Positions 33,545-45,700 of a stretch of DNA of 64,000 nt are shown here, in pieces. Position 1 is the stretch's first letter, and each line of letters starts with the position of its first letter. The stretch lies in assembly GCA_003254925.1 (NCBI GenBank), contig QANZ01016251.1, positions 1 through 64,000 on the forward strand. The letters are read 5' to 3'. The notes under the pieces were generated by a model. The model made no database searches and was not told where the DNA came from. It was given only the letters and a program-made list of their open reading frames with translations. Position numbers and translations under genes: made by a program. Source of the DNA: Chamaecrista fasciculata (taxonomy: Eukaryota; Streptophyta; Magnoliopsida; Fabales; Fabaceae).

Positions 33545-35286
33545 AAGAGAATAACAAGCTACAATTCCTACGCTCCACATGGGCCAAATAAGCAAAGCCC
33601 AAAGCCAGAAAAATAGACAAACCAAACACTCCTCACACATTCTGGCTCGAAGAAGAAGATTTCCAAACAAGAAGAAACAGGAGTGAACCACGTCCACGAA
33701 CACGGTAAGGAATTTCTAAGGGTCATTTTTGCCGCCAAATCTGCCACTTTGTTTGCAGATCTTCTTACCCAATTTACAGATATTTAATTTGATTTTATTT
33801 TGTGGTGGTGGAGTCCAAATGTTGTTTAATTTTAGGCTGCACTTCAGCACTCCAAACCTTGTTCCACAATTGTGCTTTGTTCCCTGGGTTAGAGGTAGAA
33901 GGATTTCTTTGATTTTCTAGCTCTTTGGCAGCTATATAATAGCCTGATTTGATTGTATACTGCCCATCTTTTGTTAGAGGCCAGAAGGGTTTGTCCTGAT
34001 CTAGATGAAAGTTTATTTGAGTAGCCCACACCTTTCTGGCTATATCCACTGGGAAGACCTCCAGCACTTTCTGTTCATTCCATGTTCTGCCATCATCTCT
34101 CATAAGAGAGCTAACAGTTAAATTGTTTTGATCACTGCTAGTATTCCAAAGTTTACTCCCATCTTGAAGCCATCGATCTTCAAACATTTTTGCCTTTTTC
34201 CCATCCTTAATCAACCAAGCTTTATGTTTATTAATGAAGTCCCTTCCTTGCAACAGACTCTTCCAACCCCAAGAAGCATGTGAGCTCCTTTTAGCCTCCC
34301 ATATAGACGAATTAGGAAAATAAAGACTTTTAGTAAACCTTGCCCAAAGAGAATCAGGGTTGTTGGCCAATCTCCAGGTCTGTTTGGCAATTAGGGCAAT
34401 ATTCATAGCATGGAGATCCCTAAACCCCATTCCCCCTTCCCTCTTAGCTTTGTTTAGGACACCCCAACTTCTCCAATGGATACCATTATCCTTACCTGCT
34501 TGTCTCCACCAGAAGTTTGCAATCATGGAAGATATTTTTTTTGCAAAATGACTTAGGAAGCAAGAATATCAACATGACATAATTTGGAATAGACTGAATC
34601 ACTGATTTGATTAGAATTTCTTTTCCCGCCTGAGATAAAAAACATTCCTTCCAACCCTGAAGCTTGAGCCATATTCTGTCCTTCAACCATGAAAGTGCTT
34701 GGGTTTTTGACCTTTGCCACTCTCCAGGGAGTCCTAGGTATTTTGAGTCCTAGCTACTTTTGCTCCCCTTCCATTCCTCCGCTTGAGACAATTAAACATT
34801 TCATGGGAAACTAGAATGTTGTCTTGTATCTGCCTACCTTGTACGAAAGCACTTTGGTTTTCAAAGATTAGACTTTTAAGAATCGTTTTCATCCTGTTAG
34901 CCAGCACCTTGGAGAAGATCTTGTAAATAAAATTACAACAGTTTATCGGTCTAAACTGACTCACCTCCTCTGGTGTAGCAATTTTCGGAACAAGCCTGAT
35001 GTGGGTTGAGTTAATACCATCTGGGAGTTTAGTAGTATTAAAGAAACCCCTCACTGCCTCCACTACATCGTGCTTAATAGTCTCCCAGTGTTTTTGATAA
35101 AATAATCCATTTAAACCATCAGGGCCAGGGGATTTCGTAGGGGCAAGCTCAAAAACAGCAGCTTTAACTTCCCATTCTTCCACATTCTTTAACAGTGAAC
35201 AATTCATTTCAGCATTAACTCTGGGAGTAACTAGATTTGTAATCTGATCAATATTTGAAGGAAAATCTGATTTATAAATATTTTGG
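33545..35286 (-). mobile_element. LINE (L1-type) fragment, minus strand
   Basis: Three minus-strand frames in order give parts of a plant LINE polyprotein. 34734-35300 encodes the start of the reverse transcriptase (PTKSPGPDGLNGLFYQKHW, then VSQFRPINCCNFIYKIFSK, then NQSAFVQGRQIQDNILVSHE). 34492-34730 encodes the thumb region (EWQRSKTQALSW, then KLQGWKECFLSQAGKE). 33795-34526 encodes the connection and zinc-binding end (REGGMGFRDLHAMNIALIAKQ, then WPLTKDGQYTIKSGY). A block that should hold the catalytic YxDD is deleted at about 34735, and frames are shifted. The 19-mer at 33526-33544 is repeated exactly at 35287-35305, a candidate target duplication. No A-tail is visible at the expected 3' end. 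Confidence 0.82.
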
Positions 35287-35305
35287 AAATGAAAGAGCAT
35301 GTCCT

Positions 35306-36026
35306 TTGGAATTGATGGATAGCGACTAAGTTGTTTGGGTAATATTTGGGTTATTTAATTAGTCTCACGGTTTGATGGGTACGTCTGATTTGAAGGTCCA
35401 ACTTTCATTTTAATTTGATGAATATTTAATAAGGTGTTTTTTAATCATTGGATTTAACTTTTTCAATCTAAAAAGTTGTGTAATCTTTTTTTAATTTAAA
35501 AAACACATATTTTGAGACTAAAAAAATTAAGAAAAAAATTTAGGTAAAGTTCTTTATGTGTTTGTTATAAGGTTTCTCCAATGAAAAGTTTGATTTACAT
35601 TCTCTCTCTTTTATGATTGGTTATATAAAAAAATATATTTAATATTCTCTCTCTACCATGATTGGTCATGTATTAAATTTTTGCGACGTATCAAATATTT
35701 ATTGGAAAACTTTATAGCAAAGATATAAGGAACATAACCTAAGTATTTCCCAAAACTTAAATCCAATTATTGAAAACTAGATAACTTGCTATCTAACTTT
35801 CCAAAGTGTCACTCATATTAATGACGAGTAGATGTTAATTTTTTTTTTTTTTTTTCCTGATAGTAGATGTTAAATTTGAATCTCATAAATGTGGTAGTTG
35901 GCCCTAACTAGTAACCCCCAATAATGCATTAGAAGTTGTTCACTAGTTTAAAAGTCTTATAAATTAGTTGCCCTTGCAGGATCATTGCATTGTTATTGTG
36001 CAGTTACAAATTAAATAGATAGACAC
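35306..36026. other. 5' flank of BAHD F
   Basis: Non-coding. Positions 35870-36026 align in reverse with sequence upstream of copy C (about 12438-12500 and 13320-13376), showing that C and F share an origin. The site corresponding to the foldback MITE at 13377 is unoccupied here (35873-35882). Confidence 0.6.
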
Positions 36027-39000
36027 ATGGAAGTGATATCAAGAGAAACCATCAAACCCTCCACTCCAATCCCTCCTCATCTCATAATTGTTCCTCTCTC
36101 CATTCTTGATCACCACTTCCGAAATGCCTACACCCCATTACTTCTCTTTTATGAAAATAAAGCCTTTCAAACTCACCATCATATTCATAATAATGATGAT
36201 GATACTTTCACTTCCTCCTTAGCCAAAGTTCGTGACCAAAGATCCAAAATCCTAAAAGAATCATTGTCTCAACTTCTATCCATATACTATCCATTTGCAG
36301 GCAGACTCATGAGAGACAATCCATATTCCATAGATTGCAATGACCAAGGTGTCACATTCATAATCACTCACTTCAATCACATTAATCTCTCTCACTTCCT
36401 CCAAAACCCAACCCAAGATTCCATAATCCCTTTATTCTCGGACCAATTATGTTGGAATTTTTCGGCTGATGTTGTAAATGCAAGCTTCTTAGCCATTCAA
36501 GTCAACCATTTTGCCTGTGGAGGAATAGCCATTGCTGTAAGTATGTCTCACAAAATTGGTGATATGTTCGCTCTTAGCAACTTCGTCAAAGATTGGGGCA
36601 TCATCACTCAAAAATCAATACTTGATTATTCTAGTAATACACAACAACAAGCACAAGAAGAAGAGGCGTTAATCCTTCCAAAATTCAATGGTGCATCCAT
36701 ATTTCCTGTTGGGAATTCTAGGGCGCCTAGCGCAGCGGAAGCATGAAAAATTTAAAAATTTAAAGAAACAATAAACGCCCAGGTCCAAGAATTCCTGAAC
36801 GGATCCGCTAGCTGAATTTAAAACTTTTGGTTAAGTGGTATACCTCAAAGTTTCAATCGCTTTAGTTGAACGGGGCGTTCCCAAGAAGTCCACCTGACGC
36901 GTCCTTCCTCCGCCGGTAATCCACACGAACAGTTTGGAGATGCCTAGGTGCTAGCCTCCTTCACTTCTCAAGTGAATCCGGAACCTTTATCTACGGGTGT
37001 TCTTTTGAATTCAAGAACTCTTCTTGAATGTCCAAGAACTTGATGGCGCCTTGATCAAGAACTATTCTTGATCCCACACAACCTTGTCTCACAATATTAA
37101 CTCTTAATATTGCGCCACTTTCTCTCTCTAGGAAAGCTAGGATGCGATTTTCTTTCTCTCTCCTCACCAAGAGAAAATCGAATTTTCTCTCTAAGGAAAA
37201 ACTAGGCTAGTCGACTTTTCTTATGTGCATGAGACTCTCACCCTTTTGTGATTTCACTCTCAAGAATCCAATTCTCAAGTTTGTGAATTCTCTCTCTAGA
37301 CTTAGATCAAAATCGAAATTTTTCTCTCTCTAGAATTGGCATGTCTAAGTCGACTTATGGCTTGCCTATTTATAGGGTTTGGGGACTTTGATAATTATAA
37401 TTTTAGGAAAGCCTAAAATCATATAATTATCAAACCATAAGATTATGATATCTTAATATCACAATTTTAGGACTTGATTTCCAATTTAAAATATTACCTT
37501 AATATTAAAATTGGAATCAAAATGCAATCTTGGAGAATCAATTTGGAAGATCAAATCTTCCCAAATCTCTCTCTCCCTCCATGCGCCTATCTTCCCCTAT
37601 TTTTGGTGGAATTTAATAAATTAAAATAACTAACTAACTCTTAGATAGTTATAACTAATTTGTTATTTTCCAACAATATTGAATTAAAGAATTCCCAGAA
37701 TATCTTTAAGTCAATCTCACCAAGTCTCAAACTCTAGATAATTGAATTAAAATATTACATTAATATTTAAATCCAATTGGACCTAAAATTTCGACTTGCC
37801 CTATAAGTCATGAATTAAAATATTACTTTAATATATTTAATTCATCCATTTGAAATCTAGATCAAATCTCATTTGAATTTCAAATTTCAAGCCATGACTT
37901 TAATTAATAAAACATTTTTATTAATTAAATTCCTTTTATATATGAGGCGCCAACCTCATCCTATTTAGTCCTAATATTAGTGAATTTAATAAATTAATAA
38001 TTTCCTAACTCTTAGGAACATTATCTAATTTATAATTCCCCTAATATTATAAATAGGAATATAATTGTAAATAGCCTAATCCAATTATCTATTTAACAAT
38101 TATCATATATATATATATATATTTGTCTCACAAATCTAAATATAATATATCTGTAGATAATTAATTCAAGACAAGACTTTATGTCCCACAATAAGTTATG
38201 TCTCAAACGGTGTCACAAATGTGACCCACGAATTAGGGTTAACTCGTGTTCCAGCTTGGCATCTGGTTCCTGCTCGTGTGTGACCCAGCAGGCCCCACGT
38301 GAAGTTGGCAGTAAATCATCTCATGACTTACAAGTCGAGAGCGGACTCTAGCAAGCCATCACGACTACCCAAAACACGTGAGTTATCGTTTAACCCCTAA
38401 ACGACTTAACCTTAGTACCATCTTGTGCAGATCCCTTTTTGTCCTACGATATTTCGGTAAGGATCAGGCATGGGAAAGTCATCCAAAATCCAAACCTCAA
38501 CTTTCTCGATCTCCTGAGTAAGTCCCAATATCCAGTGTGGCCACACATTCCCTTGGACAGACTCGTCGAGGGGCCCAGTTAAATATCTCCCATCTCTATG
38601 AGGGACAAAATTCCATCTTGGTCAACCACATTCCTCAGCACGACAATCAACCAAACCCGTACTCAGCCCTTATGGCTACCCTGTTACGGATAACGTTAGA
38701 CTAAGCCAAAGCTTGACAACTGTAATGCCGGAATAGTCAAGACCTCAGGTCTAAGGGCATCATGACAGATTGTACAGGAGAGACTAGCTAATGACTGAAC
38801 CCATGCAGAACTCTCCGGGTCGGTCCAGCAACTTGTAACTCTTACATAATTGCACCATGACTCTCGTCCCAGCATCTAGTGCGTGCATCTCATGCACCGA
38901 GGTCATGCTGGTCTTAGTTCAATTCAAGCTCCCACTCGAATGAGCGACCAGGGACTGTTTAGATTAATTATCTCATAATTAATCATGGACTGTTATCATA

Positions 39001-39930
39001 GTAAACATGCTAATAATATGATAACCATTAATTTATCTCCATAAATTAATTGATATGTTCCCAACATATCTAAAGGATGATTGATCCTAGGGCACAATCT
39101 CTATCAATTTCCATGTGGGGATTTTCCAATCCCAAAACATGATGATAGTTTTCGCGTGAACGAGATTCAAAGGCAGTTGAAAAGACGATTCGTGTTTGAA
39201 TCCTCGAAAATTAGGTCTTTAAAGGAAATGGTAGAGTCCCAAATAGTGCATGATCAACAAAATCATCATCATCATCCCACACGTGTACAAGTAGTGAGTG
39301 CACTTATTTACAAATGCTTCGTTTCAGCTTTGAGATCAAGTAATAATTCAAACATTAATGTAACAACGGGTTTTCGTTTGTCCGTGAACTTGCGTACTAG
39401 AATATTGTCTCTTCCACCACCCGACAAGTCCATAGGAAACATGAGTTTGGATTTTCTTGTATGCACTACAAATGAAGAAGAAGAAGAAGAAGAAGAGTTA
39501 CAATTACATGAGTTAGTGAGGAAAATACCACAACGCCTTAATGAGATTTGTGACACGCTTGCCAAAGACATTGAGAGGAAAGACATGTCATACTTCAAGG
39601 AGCATATAATGAAATCCAAAACAAGCAGTGTGATTAGTAGTAGTGAAAATGATGATGACAATAATAAATAATAATATAGTTTTGTTTAATATGATGATTA
39701 TTACAAGTTGGTGCAGATTTCCAATGTATCAAACAGATTTTGGATGGGGGAAGCCAATATGGGTCACTACAGTTGGACATAGCACCAGGATAAATGTTGC
39801 AATATTAATGGATACAAAAGATGGTGAAGGGATTGAAGCATATGTAAGCATGGAAGAAGAAGCCATGGCCTTGTTTGAGCGCAATGAAGAACTCCTTCAG
39901 TTTGCTTCTCTTAATCCAAGTGTCGCATAG
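36027..39930 (+). pseudogene. BAHD acyltransferase copy F (type I), split by LTR
   Basis: Coding parts lie at 36027-36706 and 39113-39930. The first part starts with MEVISRETIKPSTP and contains the active-site HKIGD in MSHKIGDMF; it breaks after GASIFP. The second part resumes with CGDFPIPK in the original phase, so the gene was in frame before the solo LTR (36707-39106) landed. A second, independent lesion lies in an AAT-rich microsatellite at about 39660-39670: one base too many ends the frame at 39669-39671, while the rest (SWCRFPMYQTDFGWGKP, then MDTKDGEGIEAYVSM) continues in another frame to the stop at 39930. Apart from these two lesions it is well preserved, so inactivation may be recent. 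Confidence 0.9.
36707..39106 (+). mobile_element. Solo LTR, 2400 bp, inside BAHD F
   Basis: The insert begins TGTTGGGAATTC and ends GGGCACAATCTCTATCA, so it obeys the TG...CA rule. It is flanked by ATTTCC on both sides (36701-36706 and 39107-39112), a 5-6 bp target duplication. There is no open frame of note and no second copy of its terminus inside, so it is a single LTR left after LTR-LTR recombination. Strand is nominal. Its internal AT-rich part contains an (AT)n at about 38105. Confidence 0.85.
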
Positions 39931-42714
39931 ATTGTAAAGTTAACTAATGTATTATTCTTATTATCTAGCTTAATTGGAAATAAAGTAATTAGTTCAAAAA
40001 GTTGAATCTCCCTTTAGTTCTCATATACTAGCTTGAGAGAGATTTTTCATGAATTTGATGAAAATTGGTCTTTGAAATATGTTTTGAAAGGCGGCCTACA
40101 TAATGTTTAGCAATATAATAAAAGTCTAGCTAGACAATATTATTTGGGCGAGGCTTGTAAATATGTTTTATCATTTGTGGGCCAAAAGGTCTCTCTCTGT
40201 CTCTCACATTTCACTAGCTTGTGGTTTTTGTTCCTCCTAAGAGCAACCTATAGACAATATTACTCTGTTTCTTCATATTGCTACAATATATATATATATA
40301 TATACACACATCCTTCTTGCCTTAAATTTTTAGGTTCTGACTGTGATTTCAAAGTTGGAATCATTATTGAATCCCGAAATTAGCACTTTTCACTAGATCC
40401 TACATACCAGGGTTAAGGGTTTCTTTTTTGAAGGCTACATACTAGGGTTAAGGGTTTCTTTTTTTGAAGGCTCTATTTAACCAGATTTCGTAGATTACAT
40501 AAAGAAATATGCAATTCCAAGGAGTACTTAGATATTTGATAGTAATCCAAGAATTGAATGTTGATTAAAGAATATGACTTTTGGGCAAAGTCTAAAGATT
40601 ATGATCTTGTGTTTCAAGAAATTAATTCTTTGCAAACAGGGCATATGGGAAATTGTGAAATTCCATTTTTAATAGTGATCCAAAGGGGAAAAAGGGGAAA
40701 AAACTTTTGTCTAGGATGACATGGAAGTTTCTAAATCCACGAAAGATTGAAGGAACTACCTAGTTGATTATTCGCAGTAGATGAATTGTGGAGGATTTTG
40801 TAAGGTAATTTGATAGTGAAGATTGAGACCATTTCTAGATATAGGGGTGCCAAGTTTGGGAGTCATTTTGGTTTGCCACATAAAACATTTTTCAATTGTT
40901 ATTTTTTGGTTGGCCAACAAGTATCAGTAATGATTTACTTCGTCACAATTATTTTCTAAGTAGCGAAAATGTAATGGCGACAAAAATTCATTTTAAACTA
41001 CAGTTTCTGAGACGCGCTACAAAAAGTGTTGCATTTTTTTGTGACAATGGTGTCGCTGCCAAAACATTGTTGTTGAAAGCCCTTTCTTTTTATAGATTTG
41101 CAGTGGTAAAAAGTACCATTTATTTTTAAAGATTTTTACAAATAAATTGCTCAAAAAAATTACTGTAATATTAAATTTTAAAATAATCAATATTTTAACT
41201 ATACGATCAAAACATGATAATTAACTAATTTTTGAATAACAAGAAACTTTAATTCTTTTTATTTACTGATTTTTTCATTATATTTTTTGCTTTTTTATAT
41301 TGATAATGTATTGAGGTCTAAAAGCAATACATTAATTCAGTAAATTAATCTAATATAAAGTGCCGGCTATAACAAGTGATTTATTTTATAATCAAGGCTA
41401 CGAAGTTGATCTAGTTTAATAAAAAATCTTGAGTCTGAGTTTTAAGAACGTAGCTGCATCAAATATTTTGTGAGAAAACTTTATCATTCTTATAATCCTA
41501 CCTAATTTAAATGAGATTAGCAAAAAAATAGAGAAATGAAGGAAACTAGACGTTGAAAAATAGTGTGTCAAATGCATTCTGGGACCCACCATCTCTCTTG
41601 ATATGGAATCTGGTCTACGAATCAACGGCATAGATCATAAGCAGAATCCTCAAGGAAGTTAGTAGCCGTTGATTTTCCAAACTTTCCGGACCCAAACAAC
41701 ATATAAAACAGTGACTCTTATTTATTTTTTAGTTTTTGGCTTTGCTTCTATAGACTGGACTTGATCATTCAAACTTATTAAGCTATTGAATTTTAAGAAA
41801 ATCTTAACTAATTAAAATTATTTATTCATTAGATAAATATAACTATATGACCGTTGTTCTTTTATTTTGAAAAAAAACTATATGACCGTTAATTAATCGC
41901 CTGATTTTATCCAAGTAGCATTCTCCTTAAAAATGACATTGTCGTTTACTTTTATATTTGTACTTAAAATTAGGATAGTTTGACAACTAATTGATCTTTG
42001 AAAGATTTACACCAAAACAGCCATTTGAAATTTAAACTAGTTCAAGTCATGAATTGACAATCTCTTTACTAATTGAAGAAGATTTACCCATTTAATTTAT
42101 TTATCGAAAATTTTATTTTTATAAAATATAGTTCTAAACTTTTTAATTTATTTTATAAAAAAAGTATATGTAATAAATTTTTCATTCAAAATAATAAAAC
42201 ACTTTTTAAATTATTGTTGCATTTGTTATTTACAAAAGTTTAATTTAGAGTTGTATTGTCACTTAACTCAATATAGTAGCCAGGAAAAAAATATAAATAA
42301 TTTTTTCCCATAAAAAAATCTTAATAAATAGTCTTTTGCACAAACTTGGTAGAATTTTTGCACAAAGGAAAATATTTAAAAATATTCATTGAATTTTAAT
42401 AAAATAAAGGAAGATAATTAATTTTTCAGAAAATAATTTATTAATGTACCTAATATAATAAGGAAAAAAAAAAAAGAAGAAGCATTTTGATTATTGTGCT
42501 AAAACAAACCTGGGTTTCCAAATATACATATATGTACGTAGTAGCAACCATTTGGCTTCTTCTTCATAAGTGTGGTGGTTTCTGTGTGACTGTGATTTTC
42601 ACATATCAAAAGAGAGAATTGACACACTTTGGTCTTTGATGTGTGAGAGACCCGAGTGTGCCTCTCTCTCTCTCTCTCTCTCCTCTTTCTCTCTCTAAAC
42701 AACAATTTCCCGCC
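39931..42714. other. Intergenic between BAHD F and the WVD2-like gene
   Basis: Positions 39931-40110 resemble the 3' flank of B (both have 'ttctcatatactagctt' and 'atgctttgaaagg' words). A unit of about 44 bp (ACATAC...AGGGTTAAGGGTTTC) is duplicated at about 40402-40475. The rest is AT-rich with no gene seen. A CT-rich leader at 42660-42702 precedes the next gene. Confidence 0.45.
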
Positions 42715-45700
42715 ATGGCCGCATCCGCTTGCTTTCTTCAATCCTTCTCTCTCCGTTCTACCGTCGACGTCAAGGTATGTCACGTAAATATACAATTTCA
42801 TATGCACGTCGCAAAATCTCATCTATCTGCGATTTATTTGTCGATTTTGGAATTTGGCTGTTGAATTAATTAATCGAGTTCTGGTTTTGTGGTTTCTTTA
42901 AATTGATTCTCTGTTAACTGTTGCGGCATTTGAGATTCTTGGATTCTAATTCGCATTTGGCTTCTCATCGCTTGATTCTTTCGATTTCTTTGCATAAACG
43001 ATATACAGATATGAGACATTATTGAGATTTTGAGTTTTAGTTCTTCGAATTGATTGTATATAAAAAGAAATCGCATAATTCAATTAATTTCAGGGCGATC
43101 GGGTTCGCGCGCTCGGAGAGTCATTCTCGGCTTGGGAGAAATTGACAGGATTTTCTCGCAATCGCTATGTAGAGGAAGCTGAAAGACTTTCTATGCCAGG
43201 TTCTGTTGCCGTGAAGAAATCTTACTTCGAGGCTTATTTCAATACAAATAGAATTGAAGGAGCCCTAATCCAAAAAGAAGATGTTCATGTTCCAGCCTAT
43301 GGAACTTTTGATACTGAAATGCAGGATGAAAATTTCAATTACCGATGCAATGAGATTTTAATGTCAAATGTGCGGAGCAATGAGATTGTTACTGAACAGC
43401 TAGTTGAAGATCCTGTTATCGACCTAGTTAATCATTATGCCAATAGAAGCGAAAATATATGTCACAATCAACAAGATGAAGCAGAGAATGTGAATCGACC
43501 TCAAACTGATGCAAATCTCAAAGTGGAAAATTCTTTGCCAGTTCATGATTCTAACCAAATTGCAGTCCCCACAGGAAAGTGGATGCCTGATCCTGTAAGC
43601 TTTTGCTTTCTACCTATATTTATTATATTTGAATTTTCTCTTTGTTTCTTCTGATGAGTAAATTTTAACTGCGGCCACTACAAGCTTATGATGCTACAGG
43701 AGATTTCAGATTGGCTTGTCAAGGAAAGAGAAGTATTTTCTCCTCCAAAATTGTCACTGTCAACCAATACAATAAGAGACAAATTTTCTCATTCTCTTTC
43801 TCGAAAGAATGCTACAGAGACTATTGGAAAGAGGACAATAATGACTGCAAGGCCAATCCACATGTCGATCCATCTTCCTCCTCACCCTAGTAAGACAAGC
43901 GAAACAGATTCATTGTGTAAGATGGAAAGTGCAAAAAAGATTGGTCCTAATTTGCGAACATTTTCCAAAGATGATCCAGTTGCATCACAGGCTTCAACGA
44001 GGGTATTATATTGCTTACCATTTCTTTACACAATTTTCTTATCGCCATTTCTACTTTAAAAATGTAACAGTTTAGTTTTCAAACTGTAGGTTTCTCATGC
44101 TTCATTCTATCAAGCTCCAGAAAATCTCCAGTCTGAGAGTAAAAGGTATTGTTGTCTTCTGAATGCATGCTTAATTGTATTGGCTAGAAATTCTTCCTGC
44201 TGAATAATAGCTGCATGAATTATTAAAGATTTTGGATGATATGTTCAAATTTGACAGTGATCCAACTCGAAGAACGCCTAATAAGTCAGTGCCTGAAAGA
44301 GTGACAGAAAAGGCAAAAGTTTCCTCATTCTCTAATCGGTAAGCATTTTTCACAGTATATCGCTACTTACAGTCACTTTATTGTAAGCATATGACTGCGA
44401 TATATGAATTTTAAGCGTGGATTGGTTAACCTGCAAGTCCCTTTTTTACAGATAAAGTTATACATGTATATGTGTTTTTTTCCTTATAATCTAATTGAAC
44501 AACAGATGCCCGAAACCTTCAAGCTTACCCAGAGTTACTCCCCGACCCCCCACCGTTATTTCACCTTTTACACTCAGAACTGATGAAAGAGCAGCACAAC
44601 GCAAAAAGGCAAGTTCTAGTACCGTTTACTTCATATGTAACTTATGGCGCACTTATGACGATAATTTGCTCTTCCATTTTCTATTTCAGTTCTTCGAAAG
44701 AATAGAGGAAATCAGATCCAAGAAGGCAGAAAAAATACAACTGCAAAGAAGATCCAAGGTAAGTATGTTATGATGTTCTCAGATAAGATATTTAAGTAGA
44801 CCTGGGAAGCATAGTGAATCGTCGTGTGTTTTGTCAGAACTAATGGAAGATGTACAAACATAATATTGTGAAATGATTAGAGGCAAGTTTCAGGAAGCAC
44901 CCAATCATGTCTAGCATGATATAAGAAGAAATTTCCATATGTATTCCTTTGACTCTGCTGATGATCCTTAATGTCACTACTAACTACTCCCTTTAGTAAT
45001 TGAGAATTTAACAGGGCTTTATATCATTACTAATGGTAATATTTATTATTATGCCTTAGGTGTAAGTGTAACTAAAAGGGGAGTCATATACTTCTATTGT
45101 TTGATGAATTAATATCTTGTAATTTGATCCTCACGCAGTTGAAAACAGAGAATGCTCACAAGAAGGCGAGTCAGAACAGTTGCTCTAACCCTAAACTAGA
45201 TGAGGACAGGCGTGGTGGATTGCATTTACCGAACAAACTGACAACAAAGGTACAACAATTTTTTGGCATATTCGATGTCAACATTTAAAATTTTCGAACC
45301 ATCCTTAACTTCTAATTTGAAGGGATTTGAATTGTTTCAAATAATTTACAAACTATTCTAACTCACATTATCACCCATACTTATTAAACTAACCATCAAT
45401 TATCAAAATTTGTACTCTCTCACTTTATCCCACGTCACTCCCCAATCATCTTTCCATTCAACTTCTTGAAATGATTATAAAAATTTATGGTGGAATATGG
45501 CTTTATTTAATATTTACTATTCATTTTCTATCTAATGATGAATTGGTGATTAAGTGAGAGGAATGACCTTATGTGAGAAGTGGGAGAAAGAAATTATAAA
45601 AATCACTAACACAAAAATTACAGAAAGTATTATTACGTGTTCGTAGTATATTACTGTGTCAATTTAGACGACTAACAATGATTATTTTCTCCTGGTATTT

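Noticed and set aside
36707..39106. Reading the insert in BAHD F as a natural intron
   Set aside because: It starts TGTT and ends ATCA, has a 5-6 bp direct duplication at its ends and follows LTR rules; related BAHD copies have no intron here.
42241..42480. Search for tRNA or rRNA genes in intergenic DNA, prompted by B-box-like words
   Set aside because: The only clear B-box motifs (7534-7733 and 52460-52628) belong to SINEs with A-tails and target duplications; no cloverleaf-forming tRNA was found.
44609..44612. Using the GT four bases into WVD2-like intron 6 as the donor
   Set aside because: It would add four bases to the exon and destroy the TPX2 frame; the GC donor keeps it.
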